Part shown: piece by piece, positions 9,098-17,052 of the stretch
Position numbering within the stretch: the first letter of the stretch is position 1
Layout: each line of letters starts with the position of its first letter
Source of the DNA: Paenibacillus piri
GTDB lineage: Bacteria > Bacillota > Bacilli > Paenibacillales > NBRC-103111
NCBI RefSeq assembly: GCF_004354045.1
Contig: NZ_SMRT01000001.1
Location: 744,001 to 808,000, forward strand
DNA length: 64,000 bases
Direction of reading: 5' to 3'
Translations under genes and position numbers: made by a program
Notes under the pieces: model-generated
What the model was told of the DNA's origin: nothing
Seen by the model: the letters and a program-made list of their open reading frames with translations, nothing else
The model's database searches: none

Positions 9098-10141
9098 ATG
9101 TCAGTCAGAACGATATTCTTTTGCGCGATAGGCGTAGTACTGATTTACGGGCTGTTTACGATCGGTTTTCCTTTTCTGATGGCATTGGTGGCGGCAATTT
9201 TCCTGGAACGGCCGATCCTATGGCTGACGAAGTACGCCCGGCTAAACAGAGGACTGGCAGCAGCGGCGATATGCACATTGTTTACGGGCGCGATTCTCGG
9301 GTTTTTTTACATGGTCGGGCAGAAGATGGTTTCGGAGCTTGTCCAGTTCTGGAATAATGCGCCGGATTATTTGAACAATGCGCAGCGTTTTTTTGACGAC
9401 ACCTCGGAAAAGACCCGGCTGTTTTACTCCACGCTTCCGGACGGATTGGCCGAGCAGATGCAGAGCTTGGTGGAGACGGGGATCAACACGATTACGGAAA
9501 ACATTAAAGATATTATCACCGCGGTATCCGGATATTTCCTCGATATTGCCAAGACGATTCCGAACCTGTTCGTCTTTTTTATCGTGTTCGTGATCGGCTT
9601 GTACTTGATTTCGTTCGGTTTGCCCGCGCTGAGCCAATCTTTTATGCAATTGTTCGAGACGAAGTCGCGGCATAAGGTGACGAGCGTGCTGCATGATTTG
9701 CGGCGCGCGCTTCTCGGCTTCGTGTTCGCCCAGCTGCTGATTAGCTTGCTTACATATATCGTTACATTGATCGGACTATTCCTGCTGCGGGTAGATTATC
9801 CGCTTGCGGTCGCATTGCTCATTATCGTCGTGGATTTGCTGCCGGTGCTGGGGGCGAGCGCGGTGCTGATTCCATGGGCGTTGTATTGCATGCTGGCGGG
9901 CAACATGTTTCTTGGTATAGGACTTCTTATTTTATTAGTGATTCTTATGCTGTTCCGCCGGCTGATCGAGCCCAAAATAATCGGGGAAGCGGTAGGAATC
10001 AACGCGTTAGCTGCGTTGGTCGGGATGTACATCGGATTCAAGCTTGTCGGCGTGATCGGGCTGATACTCGGCCCGGTGCTTATTATCGTGTACCAGGCGC
10101 TGCGCCGCGTAGGCTTGCTGCAAATGAATATTAAGCTGTGA
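9098..10141 (+). CDS. ytvI: YtvI-like sporulation integral membrane protein (AI-2E exporter family)
   Basis: 347 residues with seven or eight hydrophobic segments and the AI-2E transporter/permease family layout: paired N-terminal helices, a soluble stretch at about 75-140 (NNAPDYLNNAQRFFDD), then a membrane block containing DLLPVLGASAVLIPW and a final GVIGLILGPV. In Bacillaceae this subtype is annotated as sporulation protein YtvI. The transported substrate is unknown. GAGGGGG lies 10 bases before the ATG at 9098. It ends at a strong terminator and is followed by the cotJ spore-coat operon, in keeping with a sporulation role. Confidence 0.75.
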   Translation: MSVRTIFFCAIGVVLIYGLFTIGFPFLMALVAAIFLERPILWLTKYARLNRGLAAAAICTLFTGAILGFFYMVGQKMVSELVQFWNNAPDYLNNAQRFFDDTSEKTRLFYSTLPDGLAEQMQSLVETGINTITENIKDIITAVSGYFLDIAKTIPNLFVFFIVFVIGLYLISFGLPALSQSFMQLFETKSRHKVTSVLHDLRRALLGFVFAQLLISLLTYIVTLIGLFLLRVDYPLAVALLIIVVDLLPVLGASAVLIPWALYCMLAGNMFLGIGLLILLVILMLFRRLIEPKIIGEAVGINALAALVGMYIGFKLVGVIGLILGPVLIIVYQALRRVGLLQMNIKL

Positions 10142-10194
10142 AGCTGTGGCTGCCGGCCGGGACGTCGTCCTGGGCCGTACCGCGCTGAACAACC

Positions 10195-10223
10195 AAACCT
10201 GGCGGGTGTCGCCAGGTTTTTTT
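10195..10223 (+). terminator. Rho-independent terminator after ytvI
   Basis: Perfect 10-base stem (AAACCTGGCG at 10195-10204 and CGCCAGGTTT at 10210-10219), GGTGT loop, and a run of T residues through 10223. Confidence 0.92.
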
Positions 10224-10226
10224 CAT

Positions 10227-10257
10227 TCATAATGGACGAGATAAGCCGCTATACATA
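10227..10257 (+). promoter_or_regulatory. Putative SigE-type promoter for cotJABC
   Basis: TCATAAT (10227-10233) resembles the SigE -35 (KMATATT), and TATACATA (10250-10257) matches six of eight positions of the SigE -10 (CATAYAHT), with a 16-base spacer. cotJ is SigE-dependent in B. subtilis. The assignment is inference from sequence and homology. Confidence 0.45.
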
Positions 10258-10296
10258 AGGATAGCGGTTCTGTTACCGAAGAAGGAGGTATTGAGT

Positions 10297-10515
10297 GTGT
10301 ATTCTCAAGTCAAGGCGTGGTATCCCTATGTCAGTCCGTTTGATCCTTGTCCCCCGATTCGCATAAAAACATATAGTACGCCGCCTCAGCTGTATATTCC
10401 GTTTCAACCGATGAATTTGCCTCAATTCACTCCGCAGGAAGCTTTAATGAAGGGAACGCTGTGGCCGATGCTGTACAGTCCATATGAATCGAAATATCAG
10501 ACCTGGAAGGAGTGA
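10297..10515 (+). CDS. cotJA: Spore coat-associated protein CotJA
   Basis: 72 residues from a GTG at 10297, 8 bases after AAGGAGG (10282-10288). The in-frame TTG at 10291 is only 2 bases from that site and is rejected. The small proline- and tyrosine-rich sequence contains the family-type PFDPCPPI, a central PPQLYIPFQPMNLPQF and LMKGTLWPMLYSPY. CotJA is needed to place CotJC in the inner part of the spore coat. First gene of cotJABC. Confidence 0.92.
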   Translation: MYSQVKAWYPYVSPFDPCPPIRIKTYSTPPQLYIPFQPMNLPQFTPQEALMKGTLWPMLYSPYESKYQTWKE

Positions 10516-10522
10516 GCTTGCT

Positions 10523-10786
10523 TTGAAATATCAGTTGCCCGAGCATTATTATTCGATGCTGCAGGAACTGCAGGCCATTGATTTTGTATTGGTCGAACTG
10601 ACTTTATATTTGGACACCCATCCGCTCGATGGCCAGGCTCTTCAGCAGTACAATCAATGCGCGCAAAAACGAATGCATCTCGCCCATCAGTTTGAAATGG
10701 AATTCGGGCCTTTGCAAAGCTACGGACGCAGCTATTCCCGGCATCCATGGCAGTGGGTGGAAACGCCTTGGCCGTGGCAGGTGTAA
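10523..10786 (+). CDS. cotJB: Spore coat protein CotJB
   Basis: 87 residues from a TTG at 10523, with AAGGAG (10507-10512) 10 bases upstream. The frame extends back to an ATG at 10484 inside cotJA, but that start has no ribosome site. The core EYY-type opening, LQAIDFVLVELTLYLDTHP and the QYNQCAQKR segment are the conserved CotJB pattern. It ends in an aromatic tail (WVETPWPWQV). Middle gene of cotJABC, 7 bases after cotJA. Confidence 0.9.
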   Translation: MKYQLPEHYYSMLQELQAIDFVLVELTLYLDTHPLDGQALQQYNQCAQKRMHLAHQFEMEFGPLQSYGRSYSRHPWQWVETPWPWQV

Positions 10787-10829
10787 GTCGCGCATCCTAA
10801 TATGAAACGCGAAGGGAGGAGCAAGGAGC

Positions 10830-11399
10830 ATGTGGATTTACGAGAAAAAGCTGCAGTATCCGGTGCGCGTCTGCAAATGCGACCCGCGGATGGCAAAGCT
10901 GCTGATGGAGCAGTACGGGGGAGCGGACGGCGAGCTGGCGGCGGCGCTTCGTTATATGAACCAGCGTTATGCGATTCCCGATAAGGTGGTCGGCTTGCTG
11001 ACGGATATATCGACCGAGGAATTCGCTCACCTCGAAATGATCGCGACGATGGTTTACAAGCTTACCAAGGATGCATCCATAGAGCAGCTGAAGGCTGCGG
11101 GGTTGGACGACCATTACGTTTCGCATGACCGGGCGCTGTTTTACAATAACGCTTCCGGGGTACCGTGGACCGCGGCTTATATTCAGGCAAAAGGGGATCC
11201 GATAGCCGACCTGTACGAGGATATTGCGGCGGAGGAAAAGGCGCGGGCTACATATCAGTGGCTGATTGATATGACGGACGATGTGGATTTGCAGGACAGT
11301 CTGAAATTTTTGCGGGAACGCGAGGTCGTTCATTCGCTTCGCTTCCGCGAGGCGGTCGAAATTTTGAAGTCGGAGCAGGAGGCGAAAAAGTTTTTTTAA
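10830..11399 (+). CDS. cotJC: Spore coat protein CotJC (manganese-catalase-like)
   Basis: 189 residues, the full family length. It has the ferritin-like manganese catalase fold; metal-ligand glutamates and histidines are visible in STEEFAHLEMI and AAEEKARATYQW, and a further EREVVHSLRF near the end. CotJC is a coat component of the mother-cell side of the spore and may remove peroxide. AAGGAG lies close upstream of the ATG. A terminator follows 17 bases after the stop. About 1 kb downstream is a second, degraded copy of its last third. Confidence 0.93.
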   Translation: MWIYEKKLQYPVRVCKCDPRMAKLLMEQYGGADGELAAALRYMNQRYAIPDKVVGLLTDISTEEFAHLEMIATMVYKLTKDASIEQLKAAGLDDHYVSHDRALFYNNASGVPWTAAYIQAKGDPIADLYEDIAAEEKARATYQWLIDMTDDVDLQDSLKFLREREVVHSLRFREAVEILKSEQEAKKFF

Positions 11400-11415
11400 G
11401 CTTGCAAATACGGGA

Positions 11416-11447
11416 AGCCCTCGTTCTTTGGAACGAGGGCTTTATTT
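11416..11447 (+). terminator. Terminator of cotJABC
   Basis: Perfect 11-base stem (AGCCCTCGTTC at 11416-11426 and GAACGAGGGCT at 11431-11441) with a TTTG loop and a TTATTT tail. Confidence 0.92.
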
Positions 11448-11458
11448 GGGAAAAACTG

Positions 11459-12193
11459 TTATTTATTGGGAGCAAATTCAAGACCAACCTTTTCTTTAGC
11501 TTCCAGAAGTTTTCTTACTCCACTAATAATGAATCGTTGAGCGGAATCGTTCTCTTCTTTAAACTTTTGCAGATCACTTGGCTTCTGGTTATCCAAGTAT
11601 TTTAATGCCGCGTCAAAAGCTTTATCTTTTACATAATAAGCGGTAGATAAGTCGCTGCGCGAACTAGTCAAAAGTTTTTCGACTTCCGGTGGTAAGTTTT
11701 TTGGAATAGGCAAATCATTAAATTTGGTATTGTAAGGCTTTACTGTTTTTTTAATATTTGTGGTTGCTTCATACGCATCATTAATCGTATATTTACCATT
11801 CCCTAGGTTATTAATCACTTCTGTGTATCTATCCATTACCGGCTTAATGGATTCTTCCAAAGCATAAGCTGACTTTTCGAATTCCAGTACAGCATCTTGA
11901 ATTGCTTTTTTCTGATCTTCTTCGCTTACCTTCGCCTCTGTTTTGACTATACCACCAGTAGCCGGGGTAGACGAACTCACAAAAACCGATTCGGAAGGAT
12001 TTTCTGTTGCCGGGGTTTTAGGTGTACCGATTATAGCAACAATAAACAAGACGAATAATGAACCGGAAAGTATAAAGTATCTTTTGTGCAACCCTCTCTT
12101 TCGAATTAGCTCTATTATTGCTCCTACTAAGCAACCAATAGATCCAAGAAAACTCATGAACCCTAGTAATGCCCACATTATTGACAACCCCAA
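11459..12193 (-). CDS. Unknown membrane-anchored protein, AT-rich inserted gene
   Basis: 244 residues from a TTG at 12193, with GGAGA (12201-12205) 7 bases upstream. Two hydrophobic segments lie at about 4-28 and 40-60. A Ser/Thr/Pro-rich linker follows, then a mostly alpha-helical, charged domain (about 90-244, with VSEEDQKKAIQDAVLEFEKS) that is probably extracytoplasmic. No family is recognised; it looks like the two-helix-plus-helical-domain proteins often seen as accessory genes in Bacillota. Base composition is clearly more AT-rich than all its neighbours, and it is flanked by two copies of the cotJC 3' end, so recent acquisition is likely. It overlaps no neighbour and runs towards the cotJ terminator. 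Confidence 0.75.
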   Translation of the reverse strand: MGLSIMWALLGFMSFLGSIGCLVGAIIELIRKRGLHKRYFILSGSLFVLFIVAIIGTPKTPATENPSESVFVSSSTPATGGIVKTEAKVSEEDQKKAIQDAVLEFEKSAYALEESIKPVMDRYTEVINNLGNGKYTINDAYEATTNIKKTVKPYNTKFNDLPIPKNLPPEVEKLLTSSRSDLSTAYYVKDKAFDAALKYLDNQKPSDLQKFKEENDSAQRFIISGVRKLLEAKEKVGLEFAPNK

Positions 12194-12372
12194 TAAATTT
12201 TCTCCATAGGCTGGAGGATTTGCTGTAGTTCTTATGATCTACTAAATCATACAATATATTTAAAAATTTGGCGATATATGTAATTGGACGAATGAATATT
12301 TGTTGATTTTTCGGGTTTTTTAGATAAAAATTACTAGAAATCAAAGAACCAGCTTACCTATGGATGCTGGTG

Positions 12373-12509
12373 GAGAATGTGAGGGCTGCTTATCAGTGGC
12401 TTATCGATATGACGGATGATGTGGATTTGCAAGACGGTTTGAAATATTTGCGGGAACGTGAGGTCGTCCATTCGCTTCGCTTAGGCGGAGCAGGCGAAGT
12501 TTTTTTAGG
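12373..12509 (+). pseudogene. cotJC: Second, truncated copy of the cotJC 3' end
   Basis: Aligns with 11233-11399 of cotJC, sharing the peptides YQWLIDMTDDVDLQD and LREREVVHSLR. Most base differences in the first 100 bases are synonymous third positions. After HSLR the copy has lost about 30 bases, including much of the tail, and it has no start codon or 5' part. The remnant thus came from a diverged functional cotJC rather than from recent duplication of the intact gene. Confidence 0.85.
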
Positions 12510-12590
12510 TTGTAAAGCACAGGTTGTATACTTTACTTTGCCAACTTTAACAAACGCGCACGTCTTTAAGGACGGTAAAACGGACGCTAA

Positions 12591-12645
12591 AAAATCCCCG
12601 GCTGCCCCGCGAGCACGCGGTGTAGTCAATCGGGGATTTTTATTT
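12591..12645. terminator. Hairpin terminator downstream of the cotJC remnant
   Basis: Arms AAAATCCCCG (12591-12600) and CGGGGATTTT (12631-12640) are perfectly complementary, with a GC-rich 30-base loop and a T-rich tail through 12645. A-rich sequence on the other side makes it usable on both strands. It lies just beyond the 34-residue minus-strand ORF. Confidence 0.75.
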
Positions 12646-12668
12646 GCGCCGCGCGTTGCTTCGCTTCC

Positions 12669-12773
12669 TTATCGACCGATAAGACCGACGATAATTCCAG
12701 TGTCAACGGCGATCAGGCCGAACACCATTTTTCTAAACAGCCGGTTGTTATAAATTTGATCGAGAAACAGCAT
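12669..12773 (-). CDS. Candidate 34-residue protein with a hydrophobic C-terminal half
   Basis: ATG at 12773 with GGGAGG 8 bases upstream (around 12783-12788) and a stop at 12669-12671. The N-terminal half is polar and aromatic (MLFLDQIYNNRLFRK); the second half, MVFGLIAVDTGIIVGLIG, could cross or lie on a membrane. A hairpin terminator follows. No known small protein is recognised. Support comes from the ribosome site, clean frame and terminator only, so it needs conservation to be believed. Confidence 0.45.
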   Translation of the reverse strand: MLFLDQIYNNRLFRKMVFGLIAVDTGIIVGLIGR

Positions 12774-12887
12774 GAACTACGCCTCCCGCTTGAATGAATG
12801 CGCTGTATTCCTATCCAGACTTCATTCGACGCACGGGCGGCGTATTCCCCCTATTCGCGGGGAGGAAAGTTATGCCAATCGGACAAG

Positions 12888-13307
12888 CTACAGCCGGTTA
12901 TGATCCGCCCTCCATTGGGTGACGGCTTTTTTGATGTCGTTCGGCTGCAGCCGCTCTTCCGCGGCTCGGCGGGACAAATCGGCAAATTCCTCATCCCCGG
13001 CGAATCGCAAGGCGATAATTTGGCCTATCGTTAGCCTCGGATCATGCGGCTTGCCGGTCAGCATGTAATGGCGCATGTTTTCTTCGGCGCGGATCGCGCG
13101 GTCCTGCGCCTTTAACGCATAGCTGCGCACCAATACAACGATGATCACCATCGCCAGCGCGATGACCAGCAAGAGCAGCCCTTCGAGACCGCCCCCGGAA
13201 GCGATTAAGAACCAGACCGAGCCGACCAATACGAGCAGAGTAAGCAAGGCGAGCACGTAATGGTAAAGCGGGTCTATTTTTTTATGATTGCCATAGTTTT
13301 GCTGCAT
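12888..13307 (-). CDS. DUF6526-like small membrane protein
   Basis: 139 residues. Two adjacent hydrophobic segments lie at about 17-37 and 42-62. The conserved block after them, YALKAQDRAIRAEENMRHYM, then LTGKPHDPRLTIGQIIALRFAGDEEF, is the family signature. The soluble C-terminal part is probably cytoplasmic and helical. The function is unknown in this family. It stands alone. Seven-base inverted arms (ATAATAA/TTATTAT, 13332-13347) lie just upstream of the gene, in its probable promoter region. Confidence 0.75.
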   Translation of the reverse strand: MQQNYGNHKKIDPLYHYVLALLTLLVLVGSVWFLIASGGGLEGLLLLVIALAMVIIVVLVRSYALKAQDRAIRAEENMRHYMLTGKPHDPRLTIGQIIALRFAGDEEFADLSRRAAEERLQPNDIKKAVTQWRADHNRL

Positions 13308-13621
13308 CAGGCCAATCCCCCAATCGATATAATAATAATCTTATTATGGCATTTTATGGATGGATGGGCAATGGGACGGCCTGGACGGCTTAGGGAGGAT
13401 CGTGACGGCTTGTAGCGGCTTAGTGTGTGGAACACAAGCTTCACTGTAAAATTTATCTTACTTTATTTTTCGTTGTTGCGGATTGTCCCTGTCATGAAAT
13501 AAAATCAAAAGGCAAGCATGACTTCGTAGAGGCGGCTGCTTTGCAAGGCCGGCGGAACGGCCGGGCTTTAAGCCCGCCGCAGCCGCATCGGCTGCTTTCA
13601 TTCTGACAAATTGGGGATCTT
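13308..13621. other. Intergenic region upstream of the cluster I regulator
   Basis: Contains the 13332-13347 AT-rich inverted repeat near the DUF6526-like gene. A GC-rich stretch at 13545-13600 includes a small CGGGC-tttaa-GCCCG hairpin. No gene or clear promoter was recognised. Confidence 0.4.
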
Positions 13622-15847
13622 ATGAAAAAACCATGGCTGTACCGACAACTGCTTTATTATTTGCCTGTCTTTTTTATAGTCATTATTTTGCTGTCATTAT
13701 TGATGACCTACACGCTGAACCACCAATCCAAAGCTTCGGCCCGCAGCGCCAACGAAGTATTTGCCAAGCATGTACTGCAGGCGATCGATTATGATTTGCA
13801 AAATATTGAAAAAATGCTCGTCAACGAAATGTACAACAACCATAAGCTGAGCCAGTTTATTTACGACGCGCCTTCGATGAACGACCATTTTGTCGAATAC
13901 GAGGTGACCAACGAAATCAAGCGGATGCACAACAGCAGCTCGCTGATCGATTCGATCTACATCTTTCGTCCGGAGGAGCGCAAGGTCGTCTCGGACAATT
14001 TCATTCGTCCGATCGAACAGTTCGGAGACGGGGCGTTTGCGATAGAGGCGGCCAGGCCGGAATATGACGCGATGCGCGAGCATCCGTGGACGTCCAAGCG
14101 CATCTACAAGGAAATACCCGGGACGGACGCTGCCGTCCCCGTCATTACTCTCGTGCGGAAAATCCCGCTGCGCTCCGGGGTAGAAATGGTATTTGTCGTC
14201 AATGTCAAAACGAAAAAGCTGCACGAGCTAGTCATGGAAATGTCGAATGCGAACGTCAGCTACGCCGAAATCAGCGGCACGGACGGTCAGATGCTGCTGG
14301 ACACGCCCGAGGTGAAGAGCGGCGTCGAGCTTGTTCGGCTCACGTCGGAGTACAGCGGCTTTACGATTCATACGGGCCTCATTAACGGCAACTGGTACGA
14401 GGCGGGCAATGCGGTCTATAATACGGCGCTGATTGTCGCCGTCCTGCTCGTCATCGCCGGTACGATCTGGATCGTCTTCATTACCCGCCGCAGCTATCGT
14501 CCGATCGAATCCATCCTGAGCAGGCTGAATTCGTATTCCAAGAAGAAAAACCAATTAATCTGGAGCGATTTCGACAAGGATGCGCTTAAATTCATCGAGC
14601 ATGCGATCGACAAACTGATTGAGCAGGCAAATGAGTTTCAGCAGGGCTCCGAGGAGGGGCTGCTCTATAAAAGACGGTTATTCTTTGCAGAGCTTGTCGA
14701 GGGCAACCGGATTTACAGCCGTGAGCAGTGGAAGCAGGAGATGGACAGGCTGCAGCTGCCGGGCCATGGTGGCCGGATCGGGCTGGCCGTGCTGGAAATC
14801 GACAAGTACCCGGACTTTTGTCAAACTTATTCGACCCGCGACCAGTATTTGCTCAAATTTGTACTCAGCAGCGTGATCAATGAACTGGGGGAAACGCATC
14901 GCCTGATTACATGGGCGGAATGGACGTCGGGACACCGGCTCGGCGTCCTGCTGCAGTACCGGGAAGATCTCGAGTCCGATGATCCGGTCGCCGGGCTGTG
15001 CGGCCAAGTTATCGGCTGGGTGCAGGAGCATCTGGACTTTACGGTCACGATAGGCGTAGGATTTACGATGGAGGAGCCGTCGGATATCATACAGAGCCAT
15101 CAATCCGCATTGGAAGCTTTAAGCTATAAAACGATGCTAGGCACCGGCCGGGTGATCGACCGCGGCCATACCCCGATGAAGCAGGGGGAAGCATATAAAA
15201 GTCTGGATTACGTCCATTCCCTCGCGCATGCATTCAGGCTGGGCGACGATAGATGGAAGGATCACGCGGCCGACTTTTTTCAAGAAATCGGCAGCGGCTT
15301 GTATAAGCGCGAAGAAATCCGGCATTTGCTCAATTATTTGCTATACAATCTGTACAAGGAAATGATGGAGCTGCAGCCCGAGCTGCAGGAGCTGTGGAAG
15401 GCGGAAGCGATTCCGGCGCTGAATGAACTGCTCGACAGCTTCGAAACGATCGGGGAGCTGGAGCAGCGGGTGCTCGGCGTCCTGGACGATACGGGGCGCA
15501 AGCTATCCCGGATCCGGGAACATCGCAGCCATCATGATTTTATTCAAGGCGTACGCAAATATATCGAGGCGAATTATAATAATCCGGATTTGTCCCTGTC
15601 GCATTTGGAGGATGCCTTCAAGGTCAACGGCAAATATATCAGCCAGCTGTTCCGCGATGAGATGGGCGAGAAATTTATCGATTATTTGGCGAATGTCCGT
15701 TTAACCCGGGCGAAGGAGCTGCTGAAGCAGTCGACGCTGCCCGTTCAGGACATCGCTTTGCGGGTCGGTTATACGAACGCCATGACCTTCATTCGCGCTT
15801 TCAAGAAAACGACGGGTACGACGCCCGGCGAATACCGCAAAGGGTAA
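13622..15847 (+). CDS. Membrane-bound AraC-family regulator of sugar uptake cluster I
   Basis: 741 residues. A membrane segment near residues 12-32, an extracytoplasmic sensor region (about 35-265) and a second membrane segment (about 267-287) are followed by a cytoplasmic linker. A CdaR-type GGDEF-like domain (about 370-500, with VTIGVGFTMEEPSD and HQSALEALSYK) follows, and a C-terminal AraC helix-turn-helix pair (about 640-741, ending FKKTTGTTPGEYRKG). It is a one-component transmembrane sensor: the ligand is probably sensed outside and DNA bound directly. GGGG lies close before the ATG. Two permeases and a binding protein follow on the same strand, which are its likely targets. Confidence 0.88.
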   Translation: MKKPWLYRQLLYYLPVFFIVIILLSLLMTYTLNHQSKASARSANEVFAKHVLQAIDYDLQNIEKMLVNEMYNNHKLSQFIYDAPSMNDHFVEYEVTNEIKRMHNSSSLIDSIYIFRPEERKVVSDNFIRPIEQFGDGAFAIEAARPEYDAMREHPWTSKRIYKEIPGTDAAVPVITLVRKIPLRSGVEMVFVVNVKTKKLHELVMEMSNANVSYAEISGTDGQMLLDTPEVKSGVELVRLTSEYSGFTIHTGLINGNWYEAGNAVYNTALIVAVLLVIAGTIWIVFITRRSYRPIESILSRLNSYSKKKNQLIWSDFDKDALKFIEHAIDKLIEQANEFQQGSEEGLLYKRRLFFAELVEGNRIYSREQWKQEMDRLQLPGHGGRIGLAVLEIDKYPDFCQTYSTRDQYLLKFVLSSVINELGETHRLITWAEWTSGHRLGVLLQYREDLESDDPVAGLCGQVIGWVQEHLDFTVTIGVGFTMEEPSDIIQSHQSALEALSYKTMLGTGRVIDRGHTPMKQGEAYKSLDYVHSLAHAFRLGDDRWKDHAADFFQEIGSGLYKREEIRHLLNYLLYNLYKEMMELQPELQELWKAEAIPALNELLDSFETIGELEQRVLGVLDDTGRKLSRIREHRSHHDFIQGVRKYIEANYNNPDLSLSHLEDAFKVNGKYISQLFRDEMGEKFIDYLANVRLTRAKELLKQSTLPVQDIALRVGYTNAMTFIRAFKKTTGTTPGEYRKG

Positions 15848-16010
15848 GCACTCTGTGAAATCCCGTTCCTTCGGAGCTATATGGCTTGGTGGAGCGGGTT
15901 TTTTCCTTATTGCGCCAGCCGCTGCGGAATTCCATCAATCGCCGGATTTTTGTATATTTCAAGCGGCAGCGCCGGTTTCGGAAATATGCGGATCGAATGA
16001 AAGACGGCGA

Positions 16011-16043
16011 TTGCCGTATTTGCCGTTCCCCGCTATAGTAAGG
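16011..16043 (+). promoter_or_regulatory. Promoter of sugar uptake cluster I, with block shared at 45400
   Basis: TTGCCG (16011-16016) and TATAGT (16034-16039) are separated by 17 bases, a plausible SigA promoter. The 23 bases at 16021-16043 match 45400-45422, upstream of the cluster III glycosidase, at 20 positions, including a CCCC tract before the -10 and TAGTAAGG after it. Confidence 0.55.
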
Positions 16044-16086
16044 GCTATCCAAGGTGCGCACAAATCATGGATTGAAAGGAGCCCAT

Positions 16087-17040
16087 ATGAACACTACGGG
16101 AGAGACCGGACTTCATTCGCAACCGGCGGCGGTTTATCGCTTGAATGCAAAGCGAAGACTTAAGCAAAACCTTCCGCTCTTACTTATGTTCCTACCCGTT
16201 GTGGCCTATTACGCTATCTTCAAATATGCTCCGATGTTCGGGGCCGTGATGGCTTTTAAAAGCTATAACTTTGCGGATGGAATTTGGCACAGCCCCTGGG
16301 TAGGATTCAAAAACTTTCAAATCTTGTTCAGCAATCCCCAGACCTTGAACATTATCCGCAATACGCTGCTGCTGAGCTTGTTAAGTATCGTTGCCGGGTT
16401 TCCGGTTCCGATCGTGCTGGCGATTTTATTGAACGAGGCGCGTAAGCAGTGGTTTAAAAAGGCGGTTCAAACATTAGTCTATTTGCCGCATTTTTTCTCC
16501 TGGGTCATTGTAGGAGGGCTGGTTGTGGCGCTGTTCGCCGAGCAGTCCGGAGCGGTCAATTTTATGATCCAGAAGCTGGGCGGAACAACGTTCAGTTTTC
16601 TCTATGACGAATTTTCGTGGGTCGCCATTTTCGTAGGGTCAAGCATTTGGAAGGAAGCGGGCTTCAGCACCATTATTTTTTTGGCGGCGATGAGCTCGAT
16701 CGATCCGTCGTTGTACGAAGCGGCCAGCATGGATGGCGCAAACAAGTTCAGACAAATTTGGAACATTACGCTGCCGGGCATCAGCTCAACGATTGTCGTC
16801 GTATTTATTCTTTCGCTCGGCCGGATTCTGGAGGTCGGCTTCGATCAAATCTACGTGCTGCAAAATGCCAGCGTCCTCAATATAGCCGAAGTTATCAGCA
16901 CATACATTTACCGTGTCGGCGTACAGGGCGGCCAGTTCAGCCTGACCTCGGCCATGGGGCTGTTTGAATCGTTCGTCGGCTTCATTCTCGTATTTGCGGC
17001 CAATATGTTGGCGCGGAGGTTTAATCAAAGTCTTTGGTAA
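16087..17040 (+). CDS. LplB-type sugar ABC transporter permease (cluster I)
   Basis: 317 residues from the ATG at 16087, preceded by AAGGAG at 5 bases; the upstream ATG at 16054 lacks a ribosome site. Six membrane segments and the cytoplasmic EAA loop (EAASMDGANKFRQIWNITLP, around residue 215) place it in the binding-protein-dependent permease family, LplB branch. It forms the membrane channel with the next gene and should be powered by an ATPase encoded elsewhere. It is followed 12 bases later by its partner permease. Confidence 0.92.
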   Translation: MNTTGETGLHSQPAAVYRLNAKRRLKQNLPLLLMFLPVVAYYAIFKYAPMFGAVMAFKSYNFADGIWHSPWVGFKNFQILFSNPQTLNIIRNTLLLSLLSIVAGFPVPIVLAILLNEARKQWFKKAVQTLVYLPHFFSWVIVGGLVVALFAEQSGAVNFMIQKLGGTTFSFLYDEFSWVAIFVGSSIWKEAGFSTIIFLAAMSSIDPSLYEAASMDGANKFRQIWNITLPGISSTIVVVFILSLGRILEVGFDQIYVLQNASVLNIAEVISTYIYRVGVQGGQFSLTSAMGLFESFVGFILVFAANMLARRFNQSLW

Positions 17041-17052
17041 GGAGGAACCCGG

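Noticed and set aside
12364-12753. 129-residue ORF covering the second cotJC end
   Set aside because: Only the first third matches cotJC; the rest runs through a terminator and antisense to another ORF. It is treated as a remnant.
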